This document shows positions 9,401 through 17,223 of a stretch of DNA of 64,000 nt, piece by piece. The position numbers and the translations under genes were made by a program. The stretch's first letter is position 1. Each line of letters opens with the position of its first letter. Location of the stretch: positions 236,863 to 300,862 of the forward strand of contig NZ_BEGX01000114.1 in NCBI RefSeq assembly GCF_002583555.1. The letters are read 5' to 3'. This DNA comes from Pseudonocardia sp. N23 (lineage in GTDB: Bacteria > Actinomycetota > Actinomycetes > Mycobacteriales > Pseudonocardiaceae). Under the pieces are notes generated by a model, which saw only the letters and a program-made list of their open reading frames with translations, had not been told where the DNA came from and did not search any database.

Positions 9401-10000
9401 GTCGTCGGCGGTGTCATCGGACGGGTCGGCGATGTCGTCGGCGGCGTCGTCCGCGTCGGTCACGGCGTCGTCGGTCGGGTCCTCGGCGGCGGCGTCCGGA
9501 CCCGTGCTGTGGGCGGGCGTCACGACGCGGAACGGGTCGGCGGCGTCGGGGGCCGTCGACGCGGCCCGGGCGCGCCGGGTGGCGCGGCGCTCGGCCGCAG
9601 GGGCCTGGAACACCGGGGCGGCGAACAGTGGCGGCGGCGCGGCGGCCTCGCTCACGGGCGCGGCCGGGGCCGGCTCCGTGAGCAGGCCGGCCGGGATGTC
9701 GGGCAGCGCAGGCGCGGGGACCGTCGTCGTCGCGTCCTCGTAGGCGTCGTCGACGACAGCGGTCTCGTCCTCGGCGCCCGCATCGGGCAGCAGCGCCGTG
9801 ACGACCCGCTCCGCGAGCGACCGGTCGACGCTCGACTGCGGGCTGCGCACCTCGGCGCCCAGCTCCGACAGGGTCGCGAGCACCTCGCGGCTGGTACGTC
9901 CGATCAGCTTGGCCAGGGCGTGCACCCGCAGCTTGGCGGGCAGATCGGCCAGCACGGACGGCCCGCCGGTGCTACCGGCGGGCGCATCGTTGTTCGACAT
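6473..10000 (-). CDS. rne: Ribonuclease E/G family endoribonuclease
   Basis: Endonuclease for mRNA turnover and rRNA maturation. The 1175-aa protein has a long disordered N-terminal part (residues 1-430) with runs of D/S and blocks of R/G, an S1 domain (about 433-520, GNIHLGRVQNVLPSMEAAFV), and the catalytic region: DVNTGKF (about 693-699) and VVDFIDM (about 735-741) supply the Asp residues expected to bind Mg. CEHCRGRG (about 797) is the zinc-link that joins subunits. The last 370 residues are low-complexity, again R/G and A/P/E rich, and contain tandem repeats. A core flanked by two disordered arms is the actinobacterial arrangement. The ATG at 10000 follows AAGGAGC. Confidence 0.95.
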   Translation of the reverse strand: MSNNDAPAGSTGGPSVLADLPAKLRVHALAKLIGRTSREVLATLSELGAEVRSPQSSVDRSLAERVVTALLPDAGAEDETAVVDDAYEDATTTVPAPALPDIPAGLLTEPAPAAPVSEAAAPPPLFAAPVFQAPAAERRATRRARAASTAPDAADPFRVVTPAHSTGPDAAAEDPTDDAVTDADDAADDIADPSDDTADDRTDDSADDTADGADDSDGDDEDGAGRRRRRRGRRGRGRGKGSDAENGDGSDDDTDAATGGPSDDPAAGDDPTSQDSSSEDDSDDDEDDSDEASDDAGSSRRRRRRRRRRGSGDDSDSSSDDPPGTVTRVRAPRERGNDDEASDGVQSVRGSTRLEAKRQRRRDGRDAGRRRVPILTEAEFLARRESVDRSMVVREHGDRIEIAVLEDDVLVEHFVAGGTADGNGPSGSSMVGNIHLGRVQNVLPSMEAAFVDIGRGRNAVLYAGEVDWDAAGLNGKARRIEQALSTGDSVLVQVTKDPIGHKGARLTTQISLAGRFLVYVPSGGTAGISRKLPDTERKRLKDMLKEIVPSEAGVIIRTASEGVTQEALERDVRRLQAQWDVVKTKADTTGPGRVKAPALLYEEPDLLVKVVRDQFNEDFTRLVVSGDDAWETVSNYIRHVAPELSERLHRHTGPGDVFTEFRVDEQLLKALDRKVWLPSGGTLVIDRTEAMTVVDVNTGKFTGSGGNLEETVTRNNLEAAEEIVRQLRLRDIGGIIVVDFIDMVLEANRDLVLRRLTECLARDRTRHQVAEVTSLGLVQMTRKRVGGGLLEHFSTPCEHCRGRGVIVSTDNGESRSDHKHDQKGAQNEREGRRGRNRNRRDDAHQEQGEERHVASDAIAAVAASIASDAKGAAAEPPALRLAGADDPDGAPAPAVVSELPASEAPASEAPASEAPASQAAVVSQAAVVSQAAVVSEAAGVSAGAEVPEVSEVAVADAPVAEVEAPRGRSRRVRARRGSAAASPAGPVTEPAAETPTGTSTGTSGATPEPVDAAVAGVAAADEAPLASAPATTDDTPVAVAGHAGRNGAPDRNGAAPAALDGRGTSHSDVPAGTAAGNGAAPGGAANGVAPHDDEETADPGGRPRRRRGRVTRTAGSPSGAAAAVITAPVPAPATEEAAAVPVTVPPQPEPVTEARPRRQRRTASRPAGPPAGAEE
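7197..7310 (-). repeat. Tandem repeats inside the rne 3' part
   Basis: Three identical 18-bp units (7197-7250) are followed directly by four 15-bp units (7251-7310; the fourth has a 2-base change). Both lengths are multiples of three, so the frame is kept; on the protein they give repeated AAVVSQ and ASEAP blocks in the disordered tail. Copy number may vary among strains. Confidence 0.9.
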
Positions 10001-10070
10001 TCAGCTCCTTCGCCCCCGGGCGCCTCCTGGTGAGGGGGCGGCCGCGCAGGGGCCATGCGTCATTCGTTCT

Positions 10071-10093
10071 CTCCCCACGCGGTGCGCGGGGAG
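10071..10093 (-). terminator. Hairpin between the TIGR03936 gene and rne
   Basis: CTCCCCACGC and GCGCGGGGAG pair over 10 positions with one mismatch around a 3-base loop. It lies in the 166-bp spacer, 74 bp after the radical-SAM-associated gene and 71 bp before rne. It could end the upstream transcript or be part of the rne leader, which is often autoregulatory. Confidence 0.35.
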
Positions 10094-10166
10094 CAATCCT
10101 CAGCTGCGGTGAATCTCGACGGCGGCCGAGACACGGCGCAGGGGGCGCCGCTTCACGTCGAGCCGC

Positions 10167-10952
10167 TCAGATCTGGGCGGTGACCCGGTCCGAGCCGAGC
10201 GGATCGGCGAGGTGTCCCGAGTCGTCGAGCAGTCCCTGCGCCATCCGGGTCGCCCTCGCGGGGACCGGCGGCGTGAGGCCTGCGACAACGTCGAGCGCAC
10301 CCAACACGTCGTCGGGTCGAACGGCGGGTGTCGTCTGCCGTACGACCACGGTCAGTATCGCACAGCCCGCAACCGCTGCGGCGCCACTCACGAGCCCGGG
10401 ACCGTTGCTCGCGGTCACGACGGTGGCGCTGACCAGGGCTTTGCGTACGTCGATCTGTTTGCGACCCGACGGCGTGACACGCTCGATGACGACGGACTCC
10501 TCCGCCAGCAGCGCGTCGACCGCCGCGCGCAGGTCGGCCTCGGCGACCCCCGGCAGCTCGATCGCCCAGCGCGTCGCGTCGATCCGGTCGGCCAGCGCCG
10601 GTGGCGATGCCACGACGGCCTCCAGCACGTCGAGACCGGACGGCAGGGCCCGGTCGAGCGCGTCGACCAGCACCGCCGGGTCGACCTCGCGGGTCAGGCC
10701 GATCTCGAGGTACTCGGCCTCGCTGGCCGTGCCGGTGGGCGCGGCGCCGATCCAGGACAGCCGCGGGTGCGGGCTGAACCCGTGCGAGTGCGACACCGGG
10801 ACCCCCGCGCGGCGCACCGCACGTTCGAACGCCCGGGCGATGTCGCGGTGCGACAGGAAGCGCAGCCGGCCCCGCTTGGCGAAGCGCAGCCGAATCCGCT
10901 GCACCGTCGGGGGTGCCGGGTTCGCCGCCTCGCCGGGCCGCACGCGCGCCAT
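10167..10952 (-). CDS. TIGR03936 family (DUF2344) radical-SAM-associated protein
   Basis: 261 aa. The N terminus, IRLRFAKRGRLRFLSHRDIA (about residues 21-40), with RAGVPVSHSHGFSPHPRLSW following, is characteristic of the DUF2344 family. In many bacteria this protein is fused to, or encoded beside, the TIGR03960 B12-binding radical-SAM protein, which is two genes upstream here. The function is not established; a link to RNA modification or cofactor chemistry has been suggested from conservation next to rne and ribosomal genes. It is 28 bp downstream of the GNAT gene. Confidence 0.88.
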   Translation of the reverse strand: MARVRPGEAANPAPPTVQRIRLRFAKRGRLRFLSHRDIARAFERAVRRAGVPVSHSHGFSPHPRLSWIGAAPTGTASEAEYLEIGLTREVDPAVLVDALDRALPSGLDVLEAVVASPPALADRIDATRWAIELPGVAEADLRAAVDALLAEESVVIERVTPSGRKQIDVRKALVSATVVTASNGPGLVSGAAAVAGCAILTVVVRQTTPAVRPDDVLGALDVVAGLTPPVPARATRMAQGLLDDSGHLADPLGSDRVTAQI

Positions 10953-10980
10953 ACCCGCAAGGGTACGGAGGTGGCGCCGG

Positions 10981-11532
10981 TCAGCCCGGATCCGGGGCGG
11001 CGAAGGGGTCGAGCACCAGCAGCGTCTCCCCCGCGGGCGCGAACCCGGCCCGCCGGTAGAACGACGCGCTGCCCGCCGTCGGCGCGAGCATCAGCCGCCG
11101 GTAGCGACGCTCCCCCGCGTGGTCGACGGCCGCCTCCAGCAGGGCGCGCGGGACGCCCCGGTCGGCGAACCCGGCCAGCACGAACGCGTTCCCGACCTGC
11201 CCGACCCGGCCACCTCGTGACCCCGGCCGCGGCATGGACACGATCTCGACGACGTTGATCGACCCGATCGGCGTCCAGCCCGCCCGGTCGGACCCGACCT
11301 CGGCGAGCCAGAACGTCCGTCGTGGCTGCTCGGTGCGCCACCACTGCGCGAAGGCGGCCTCGAACCCCGGGTCGTCGACGGGTGCGCCCGCCCGCTCCTC
11401 CAGCCACGCGCGGCGCAGCGCGGCGAGCGCCTCGACGTCGCGCTCGTCGGCGACCCGCACGACGAACTCCGGCCGCGCCGCCGAGCCCGGCCCCCAGGAG
11501 CCGGACGCGGGGGCCGATGCGGGCTCAGGCAC
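10981..11532 (-). CDS. GNAT-family N-acetyltransferase
   Basis: 183 aa. FVVRVADERDVEALAALRRAW (about residues 24-44) is a typical GNAT first strand and helix; VGNAFVLAGFADRGVPRALL covers the acetyl-CoA-binding strand and helix, although the usual Q/RxxGxG/A loop is degenerate (ADRGVP). It ends with the beta-bulge SFYRRAGFAPAGE. It overlaps the TIGR03960 stop by 8 bases and precedes TIGR03936 by 28 bp, so it is probably co-transcribed with both. The substrate is unknown. Confidence 0.8.
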   Translation of the reverse strand: MPEPASAPASGSWGPGSAARPEFVVRVADERDVEALAALRRAWLEERAGAPVDDPGFEAAFAQWWRTEQPRRTFWLAEVGSDRAGWTPIGSINVVEIVSMPRPGSRGGRVGQVGNAFVLAGFADRGVPRALLEAAVDHAGERRYRRLMLAPTAGSASFYRRAGFAPAGETLLVLDPFAAPDPG

Positions 11533-13483
11533 TCCCGAACCGGTTCCCGCCGACGGGGTTCGCGACCGTCAGCGGGAGCAGCTGCGTCCCGGTCGGGCCC
11601 ACCTGAATGTCCTGGCCCGTCGACGGGCACACACCGCAGTCGAAGCACGGCGTCCAGCGGCAGTCGTCCTGCTCGCCGCCGGCGAGGGCCTCCTGCCAGT
11701 CGTCCCACAGCCAGTCGCGCTCCAGGCCGGAGTCGAGGTGGTCCCAGGGCAGGACCTCGTCGCGCTCGCGCTCCCGGGTGGTGAACCAGTCCAGCGACAC
11801 CCCGAGCGGGCCGAGCTCGGCCTCGGCCGCGCCGGTCCAGCGTTCGAAGGAGAAGTGCTCGCTCCAGCCGTCGAACCGGCCGCCCTCGCGCCACACCCGC
11901 TCGACGACCCGGCCGACGCGCCGATCGCCCCGGGCGAGCAGGCCTTCGATCAGTGACGGCTTGCCGTCGTGATAGCGCATGCCGATGTTGCGGCCCAGCC
12001 GCCGGTCCGAGTTGACGGCCTCACGCAGCTTGCGCAGCCGCTCGTCGACGACGTCGGGGTGGGCCTGCGGGGCCCACTGGAACGGGGTGTGCGGCTTGGG
12101 GACGAAACCGCCGATCGAGATGGTGCAGCGGACGTCGTTGTGCCCCGACGCCGCCCGCCCGGCCTTGATGACCCGGTGCGCCATCCCGGCGATCTCGAGG
12201 ACGTCCTCGTCCTCCTCGGTGGGCAGGCCGCACATGAAGTAGAGCTTCACCTGTCGCCAGCCCTGCGCGAACGCCTCGGACACCGTCCGGATGAGGTCCT
12301 CCTCGGACACCATCTTGTTGATGACGCGCCGGATGCGCTCCGACCCGCCCTCGGGGGCGAACGTCAGCCCGGAGCGGCGGCCGTTGCGGGAGATCTCGTT
12401 GGCCAGGTCGATGTTGAAGGCGTCGACACGGGTCGAGGGCAGCGACAGCGAGGTGTTGGAACCCTCGTAGCGGTCGGCGAGCCCCTTGGTGATCTCGGCG
12501 ATCTCGGAGTGGTCGGCGCTCGACAGCGACAGCAGGCCGACCTCGTCGAAACCGCTGGCGCGCACGGCCGAGTCGACCATCGCGCCGATGCCCTCCAGCG
12601 ACCGCTCCCGGACCGGCCGGGTGATCATCCCGGCCTGGCAGAAGCGGCAGCCGCGGGTGCAGCCCCGGAAGATCTCGACGCTCGCCCGCTCGTGGACCGT
12701 CTCGGCCAGCGGGACCAGCGGCGCCTTGGGGTAGGGCCAGTCGTCGAGGTCTCGGGTGGTGCGCTTCTGCACGCTGCGCGGCACCCGCGGGTCGGCGGGC
12801 TCCACCGCGGCGATGGCACCGTCGGCGTCGTAGGTGACGTCGTAGAGGCCGGGGACGTAGCAGCCGTCGGTGCCGGCGAGTCGCAGCAACAGCTCCCGGC
12901 GCCCGCCCGGGCCGCCCTCGGCCTTCCACGCAGCGACGACGTCGGTGATGTCGCCGACGACCTCCTCACCGTCGCCGAGCGCGACGACGTCGACGAAGTC
13001 GGCCATCGGCTCGGGGTTGAACGCGGCGTGCCCACCCATCAGGACGACCGGATGGGTCTCGTCGCGGTCGACGGTGTGCAGTGGGATGCCCGCGAGGTCG
13101 AGCGTCGTCAGCAGGTTGGTGTAGCCGAGCTCGGTGGAGAAGCTGACGCCGAGGACGTCGAAGTCCCCGACGGGGCGGTGCCCGTCGACGGTGAACGCCG
13201 GCACCCGGTGCTCGCGCATCAGGGCCTCGAGGTCGGGCCACACCGCGTAGCAGCGTTCGGCCAGCGCGTCCGGGCGCTCGTTGAGGACCTCGTAGAGGAT
13301 CATGATGCCCTGGTTGGGCAGCCCCACCTCGTAGGCGTCGGGGTACATCAACGCCCAGCGGACCGGCGTCGCGTCCCACTCGTCCTCGTCTGCCACCTGG
13401 GCGTTGAGCTCGCCGCCGACGTACTGCACCGGCTTGGAGACGCGGGGCAGCAGCGGTTCGAGGTCGGGGAACACGGAGGTCAC
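11525..13483 (-). CDS. TIGR03960 family B12-binding-domain radical SAM protein
   Basis: 652 aa from a GTG at 13483; the open frame continues upstream without family similarity. After an N-terminal region with YVGGELN, a Rossmann-like B12-binding-type domain (about residues 60-200) is followed by the radical SAM core with the 4Fe-4S motif RGCTRGCRFCQAG (Cys-x3-Cys-x2-Cys, about 275). The C terminus has a second cysteine cluster, CFDCGVCP. A partner of TIGR03936; the reaction is unknown. First gene of a three-gene minus-strand operon. Confidence 0.9.
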   Translation of the reverse strand: MTSVFPDLEPLLPRVSKPVQYVGGELNAQVADEDEWDATPVRWALMYPDAYEVGLPNQGIMILYEVLNERPDALAERCYAVWPDLEALMREHRVPAFTVDGHRPVGDFDVLGVSFSTELGYTNLLTTLDLAGIPLHTVDRDETHPVVLMGGHAAFNPEPMADFVDVVALGDGEEVVGDITDVVAAWKAEGGPGGRRELLLRLAGTDGCYVPGLYDVTYDADGAIAAVEPADPRVPRSVQKRTTRDLDDWPYPKAPLVPLAETVHERASVEIFRGCTRGCRFCQAGMITRPVRERSLEGIGAMVDSAVRASGFDEVGLLSLSSADHSEIAEITKGLADRYEGSNTSLSLPSTRVDAFNIDLANEISRNGRRSGLTFAPEGGSERIRRVINKMVSEEDLIRTVSEAFAQGWRQVKLYFMCGLPTEEDEDVLEIAGMAHRVIKAGRAASGHNDVRCTISIGGFVPKPHTPFQWAPQAHPDVVDERLRKLREAVNSDRRLGRNIGMRYHDGKPSLIEGLLARGDRRVGRVVERVWREGGRFDGWSEHFSFERWTGAAEAELGPLGVSLDWFTTRERERDEVLPWDHLDSGLERDWLWDDWQEALAGGEQDDCRWTPCFDCGVCPSTGQDIQVGPTGTQLLPLTVANPVGGNRFGSA

Positions 13484-13569
13484 GCAACGCGAGGGTAGTC
13501 GCGTGGCCCGTGGGGCGACGCCGCCGCCCCCGAGGCCTGTGCGCATGCGAACGCGCGACTGCGGTCCGG

Positions 13570-14448
13570 CTACTCCAGCAGGCCCGCCGAGCGCAGGGCC
13601 GCGCGGACGTCCTCGTGGTGCATCTCGTCGAGCGGGACCAGCGGCAGCCGGATGCCCGGCTCGATCAGCCCCAGCTCGGCCAGCGCCCACTTGACCGGGA
13701 TCGGGTTGGGCTCGGAGAACAGCGCGCGGTGCAGGCCGGCCAGGGTCGCGTCGATCTCCGACGCGGTCTCGTCGTCACCGGCGACGGCGGCGTTGCACAT
13801 CCTCGCCATCGCCTCGGGGGCGACGTTGGCCGTCACCGAGATGTCGCCGTGGAAGCCGGCCAGCATGCTGGCACGGGCGGTGCCGTCGTCGCCGGAGTAG
13901 AGGGCGAAGTCGGGCAGGCCGAGCGCGACGAGGTCGCGGACCCGGTCGAGGTCGCCCTTCGCCTCCTTGAGCCCGACGATGTTCCCGACCTCGGCGAGCC
14001 GCTCCACGGTCGACGGCAGCATGTCGCAGGCGGTGCGGCCCGGGACGTTGTAGAGGTACTGCGGCAGGTCGACGGCCTCGGCGACGGCCTTGAAGTGCCG
14101 GTAGAGGCCCTCCTGCGGAGGCTTGTTGTAGTACGGGGTGACGAGCAGGGCGGCGTCGGCTCCGGCGGCCTTCGCGGCCCGGGTGAGGTGGATGGCCTCC
14201 GTGGTGCTGTTGGCACCCGTGCCGGCGATGACGGGCACCCGGCCGGCGGAGACGGCGATGGTGTGGCGGATGACGTCGGTGTGCTCCTCGACCGAGAGCG
14301 TCGCCGACTCCCCCGTCGTCCCGACCGACACGACGGCCGCCGTACCGGCCTCGATCGTGCGGTCGACCAGCTTGGCCAGGGCGTCCATGTCGACGGTGCC
14401 GTCCACCCGCATCGGGGTGACGATGGCGACGATGCTGCCGGTGATCAT
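13570..14448 (-). CDS. dapA: 4-hydroxy-tetrahydrodipicolinate synthase family protein
   Basis: Condenses pyruvate with aspartate semialdehyde in lysine/diaminopimelate synthesis. At 292 aa it is full length. Visible are GTTGESATLS (pyruvate-binding loop, about 43-52), YLYNVPGRTA with the catalytic Tyr, and VGLKEAKGDL with the Schiff-base Lys at about 162. It stands apart from other lysine genes (dapB is not here), so a second copy elsewhere or an aldolase of the same family is possible; the motifs favour DapA. Confidence 0.9.
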   Translation of the reverse strand: MITGSIVAIVTPMRVDGTVDMDALAKLVDRTIEAGTAAVVSVGTTGESATLSVEEHTDVIRHTIAVSAGRVPVIAGTGANSTTEAIHLTRAAKAAGADAALLVTPYYNKPPQEGLYRHFKAVAEAVDLPQYLYNVPGRTACDMLPSTVERLAEVGNIVGLKEAKGDLDRVRDLVALGLPDFALYSGDDGTARASMLAGFHGDISVTANVAPEAMARMCNAAVAGDDETASEIDATLAGLHRALFSEPNPIPVKWALAELGLIEPGIRLPLVPLDEMHHEDVRAALRSAGLLE

Positions 14449-14525
14449 GGTGTACGTCCTTCGCGCCGGGCCGGGATGCCGGGCGACGACGCTACCCGGC
14501 CGGGTCGGTCCGGCCGAGTCCCCGT

Positions 14526-14552
14526 GGTCCGGGCCACGTGCGGCCCCGGACC
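14526..14552 (-). terminator. Hairpin after the TspO-like gene
   Basis: GGTCCGGG and CCCGGACC pair around a G/C-rich loop that includes further GGCC pairing, directly downstream (minus strand) of the TspO-like stop at 14555. It separates that gene from dapA. Confidence 0.4.
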
Positions 14553-14554
14553 GG

Positions 14555-15346
14555 TCAGCCCCAGGCCAGCTGCGTGGGCTGCACCGAACGGCCGACCCGG
14601 CGGACGGTCACCGTCACGATGATCGCGGCCGCGATCAGCGCGGTCACCGACACCGCGAGCGGGCGGTCGTTGGTCGCGACACCGACGAGCGCCCACACCG
14701 CCGCGGCCGCGTACCCGAGGATCGACGTCCCGGTGCTGACGACCCAGCAGACGATCGCGGCGGTCACCAGCAGCACGGTGACGGCAGCCGCCAGGGGCAG
14801 GGCCCCCTCGCCCGGCAGTCCCTCGGCGACACCGGTCGCGGCCGTGCCGAGCACCGTCGCGAGCGACACCCAGCCGGTGTAGACGGCCAGCGGCGTCCGG
14901 AACAGGGCCCGCTCGAGCGGGGTCGCCGCCGGTTCCTGCGACAGGCGGCCGAACACGGTCGCCAGGCAGACGAGCAGCGCGACGATGACGATCTCCGCCG
15001 CCAGCACGTGCCGGGTGCCGAACGCGAGGATCCACAGCGGGTTGAGCACCGCCGACACCGCGAGCCACCAGCCGGTGCGCCGGTGCACGGCCCGCGACCG
15101 CTGCGACGGGAGCAACGCGAACACGGCGTAGGCCAGGAAACCCAGGTAGACGAGCCCCCAGATGCTGAACGCCCAGCCCGCGGCCAGCAGCGGCGTCTGG
15201 TAGTCGTTGGCGACGACGCCGACGCCCTCCCCGATCGCGCCGGAGCCGCCGAGTGTGGCGACGACCGTCTGCACGACTGCCAGTACGAGGACGACGGCCC
15301 CACGGACGAGATCGGGAATCGTGCTGCGCGGCACCGTGACGGTCAT
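14555..15346 (-). CDS. TspO/MBR-type tryptophan-rich membrane protein, long form
   Basis: 263 aa and almost entirely membrane: about seven hydrophobic segments. YQTPLLAAGWAFSIWGLVYL (about residues 45-64) is the signature of the longer TspO-like subfamily, followed by LNPLWILAFG and VYTGWVSLATVL. TspO relatives bind porphyrins and regulate stress responses, but this long subfamily has no settled function. The ATG at 15346 is chosen because upstream codons are arginine-rich and unlike homologues. The gene is flanked by a terminator-like hairpin. Confidence 0.75.
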   Translation of the reverse strand: MTVTVPRSTIPDLVRGAVVLVLAVVQTVVATLGGSGAIGEGVGVVANDYQTPLLAAGWAFSIWGLVYLGFLAYAVFALLPSQRSRAVHRRTGWWLAVSAVLNPLWILAFGTRHVLAAEIVIVALLVCLATVFGRLSQEPAATPLERALFRTPLAVYTGWVSLATVLGTAATGVAEGLPGEGALPLAAAVTVLLVTAAIVCWVVSTGTSILGYAAAAVWALVGVATNDRPLAVSVTALIAAAIIVTVTVRRVGRSVQPTQLAWG

Positions 15347-15541
15347 GGCGCCATGCTCCCGCCGCGAGGCCGGTCCGGCCAGTCGGATCCCGGCGCGCCC
15401 GGTCGCGGCGCGCCGGACGTCGTCCGACACCGGTCACTCGATCCCGACGAGCGGCGTCCCCGCCGCGACGGACGCGCCGGTCCCGACGAGCCCCGCCTGC
15501 GAACCCGCCCGTCGTGGAACCCGGTGGCCGCGACAGGACGG

Positions 15542-15566
15542 GCCTGCCGGGTCGAGGCCGGCAGGC
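15542..15566 (-). terminator. Terminator of the ABC exporter operon
   Basis: A perfect 9-bp stem (15542-15550 with 15558-15566), 7-base loop, begins 6 bases beyond the stop codon of the last permease gene. Confidence 0.55.
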
Positions 15567-15571
15567 GGGGA

Positions 15572-16396
15572 TCAGCGCAGCAGGAGCTTCTCCAGCCGCC
15601 GCGACGCGATCACGACCCCGATGCCGATCATCACCACGAAGTACGCCAGGTGCGCGAGCAGGCCGGGACCGACGACGCCCGTCGTCAGCCCCCGCATCAG
15701 CTCGACGGCGTGGTAGAGCGGCAGGCACTCCACGACGATCTGCAGCCAGCGGGGGTAGACCGAGAGCGGGTAGAACGTCGTGGAGAACAGGAACATCGGC
15801 AGCACCGCGAGGGTGACCAGGTCGAAGTCCTGCCAGGACCGCATGAACGACGTGGCCGCCATCCCGACCGCGGCGAACGCGAACGCGACCAGCAGCGCCG
15901 CGGGCAGCGCCAGCAGCGCCCAGGGCGACGCGATCAGCCCGAACCCGGCCATCACCGACAGGAACGCCGTGGCGTACAGGCCACCGCGCAGCAGCGCCCA
16001 GCCGATCTCCCCCAGCGCGACGTCGACCGGCCCGAGCGGGGTGGCGAGCATCGAGTCGTACAGGCGGGCGTAGTGCAGCTTGAAGAACACGTTGTACGTC
16101 GAGTCGAACACCGCGCCGTTCATCGCCGACGCCGCCAGCAGGCCGGGCGCGATGAACGCCGCGTACGAGATCGGCTGCCCGTCGGGTCCCGGCAGGTCAC
16201 CGACGAGCGAGCCCAGCCCGGTGCCCATCGCGAGCAGGTAGAACAGCGGCTCGAAGAAGCCCGAGACGAACGCGAGCCACGTCCGCCGCGACGCCGCGGC
16301 CGAGCGGACCATCATCATCCTGGCCCGGCCGGCATAGCTGCCCGCGGGCAGCAACCGCCACACCTGCGGCGCCGGTGGCACGGTGGGAGCACTCAT
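15572..16396 (-). CDS. ABC-2 type transporter permease
   Basis: 274 aa with six hydrophobic segments. The N-terminal cytoplasmic part (SRRTWLAFVSGFFEPLFYLL) leads into the first membrane helix, and SYAAFIAPGLLAASAMNGAVF is the ABC-2 core region. It resembles the NodJ/DrrB group. The ATG overlaps the preceding permease stop as ATGA. It should form the exporter channel together with the next gene and the ATPase; the substrate (drug, lipid or polyketide) cannot be read from the sequence. Confidence 0.88.
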   Translation of the reverse strand: MSAPTVPPAPQVWRLLPAGSYAGRARMMMVRSAAASRRTWLAFVSGFFEPLFYLLAMGTGLGSLVGDLPGPDGQPISYAAFIAPGLLAASAMNGAVFDSTYNVFFKLHYARLYDSMLATPLGPVDVALGEIGWALLRGGLYATAFLSVMAGFGLIASPWALLALPAALLVAFAFAAVGMAATSFMRSWQDFDLVTLAVLPMFLFSTTFYPLSVYPRWLQIVVECLPLYHAVELMRGLTTGVVGPGLLAHLAYFVVMIGIGVVIASRRLEKLLLR

Positions 16397-17223
16397 GCGG
16401 CGAGCCTGCGGGTGAACAGCCGGGCCACCAGGACCCCTCCGACCGCCAGCAGCACGAGCAGGACGGCGAGGTGACCCAGCGTCGGCACCAGCGTCCAGGT
16501 GCCCAGCGCGGCGCCGCGGGCGATCTCGGTGCCGTGCCACAACGGGGAGACCCAGACGACGGGCCGGACCCACTCGGGCAGCCGGTCGACCGGGAAGAAC
16601 GTCCCGGAGAACAGCGTCATCGGGATGACGACGAACCGGAACAGCGCGCTGAACGCGTTGCCCTCGTTCTCCACGGTGGCCGCGAACGCCGTGATCAGCG
16701 ACGCGACCGCGAGCCCGGTGAGCACCGCCGCCGCCAACGACACCACGATCCCCGGGCCCGCCACACCGCCGAACACGGCGATGACCAGCACGTACACGAT
16801 GCCGGAGCCGAGCATCTTGAGCCCGGTCCACGACAGCACACCCAGCCCGATCTGCGCCCCGGTGAGCGGACCCGACGCCATCGCGACGTAGATCCGCTGC
16901 CACTTGAAGCCCGACAGGATCGGGTACGTCGACTCGAACGCCGCGCTCTGCGCCGCCGACATCGCCAGCAGCGCCGGCGCGAGCCACACCAGGTAGGGCA
17001 CCCCGCCGGTCGCCGCCGCGGCGTTCGGTCCGCTGCCGACGAGCGCCCCGAAACCCACGCCGAACGCCAGCAGGAACAGCAGCGGCTGCAGGATCGACGA
17101 CACCGCCGTGGCGCGCCAGTTGCGCCGGTACCAGCGCCAGTGGTGCTCGACGACGCGCCCGACGCCGCCCAGCGCCGTCGGGGCGAAGCCCGTCGAGGGT
17201 GCGGCCACCGTGGGAACCGCCAT
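16393..17223 (-). CDS. ABC-2 type transporter permease
   Basis: 276 aa, six membrane segments. WRWYRRNWRATAVSSILQPLLF opens the first helix and VPYLVWLAPALLAMSAAQSAAF is the same core region as in its neighbour, to which it is a distant paralogue; the pair probably forms a heterodimer. ATG at 17223 shares one base with the ATPase stop (TGATG), indicating translational coupling. The order ATPase-permease-permease matches daunorubicin-resistance-type exporters with two different permeases. Confidence 0.88.
   Translation of the reverse strand: MAVPTVAAPSTGFAPTALGGVGRVVEHHWRWYRRNWRATAVSSILQPLLFLLAFGVGFGALVGSGPNAAAATGGVPYLVWLAPALLAMSAAQSAAFESTYPILSGFKWQRIYVAMASGPLTGAQIGLGVLSWTGLKMLGSGIVYVLVIAVFGGVAGPGIVVSLAAAVLTGLAVASLITAFAATVENEGNAFSALFRFVVIPMTLFSGTFFPVDRLPEWVRPVVWVSPLWHGTEIARGAALGTWTLVPTLGHLAVLLVLLAVGGVLVARLFTRRLAA

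Noticed and set aside
7445..10033. 862-codon plus-strand open frame opposite rne
   Set aside because: It is the antisense of the D/S and R/G rich segments of rne; repeated VVVG-type sequence with no domains.
14138..16474. 778-codon plus-strand open frame across dapA, TspO-like and permease genes
   Set aside because: It crosses three well-supported genes on the other strand and their spacers and consists of R/H/Q/D repeats.
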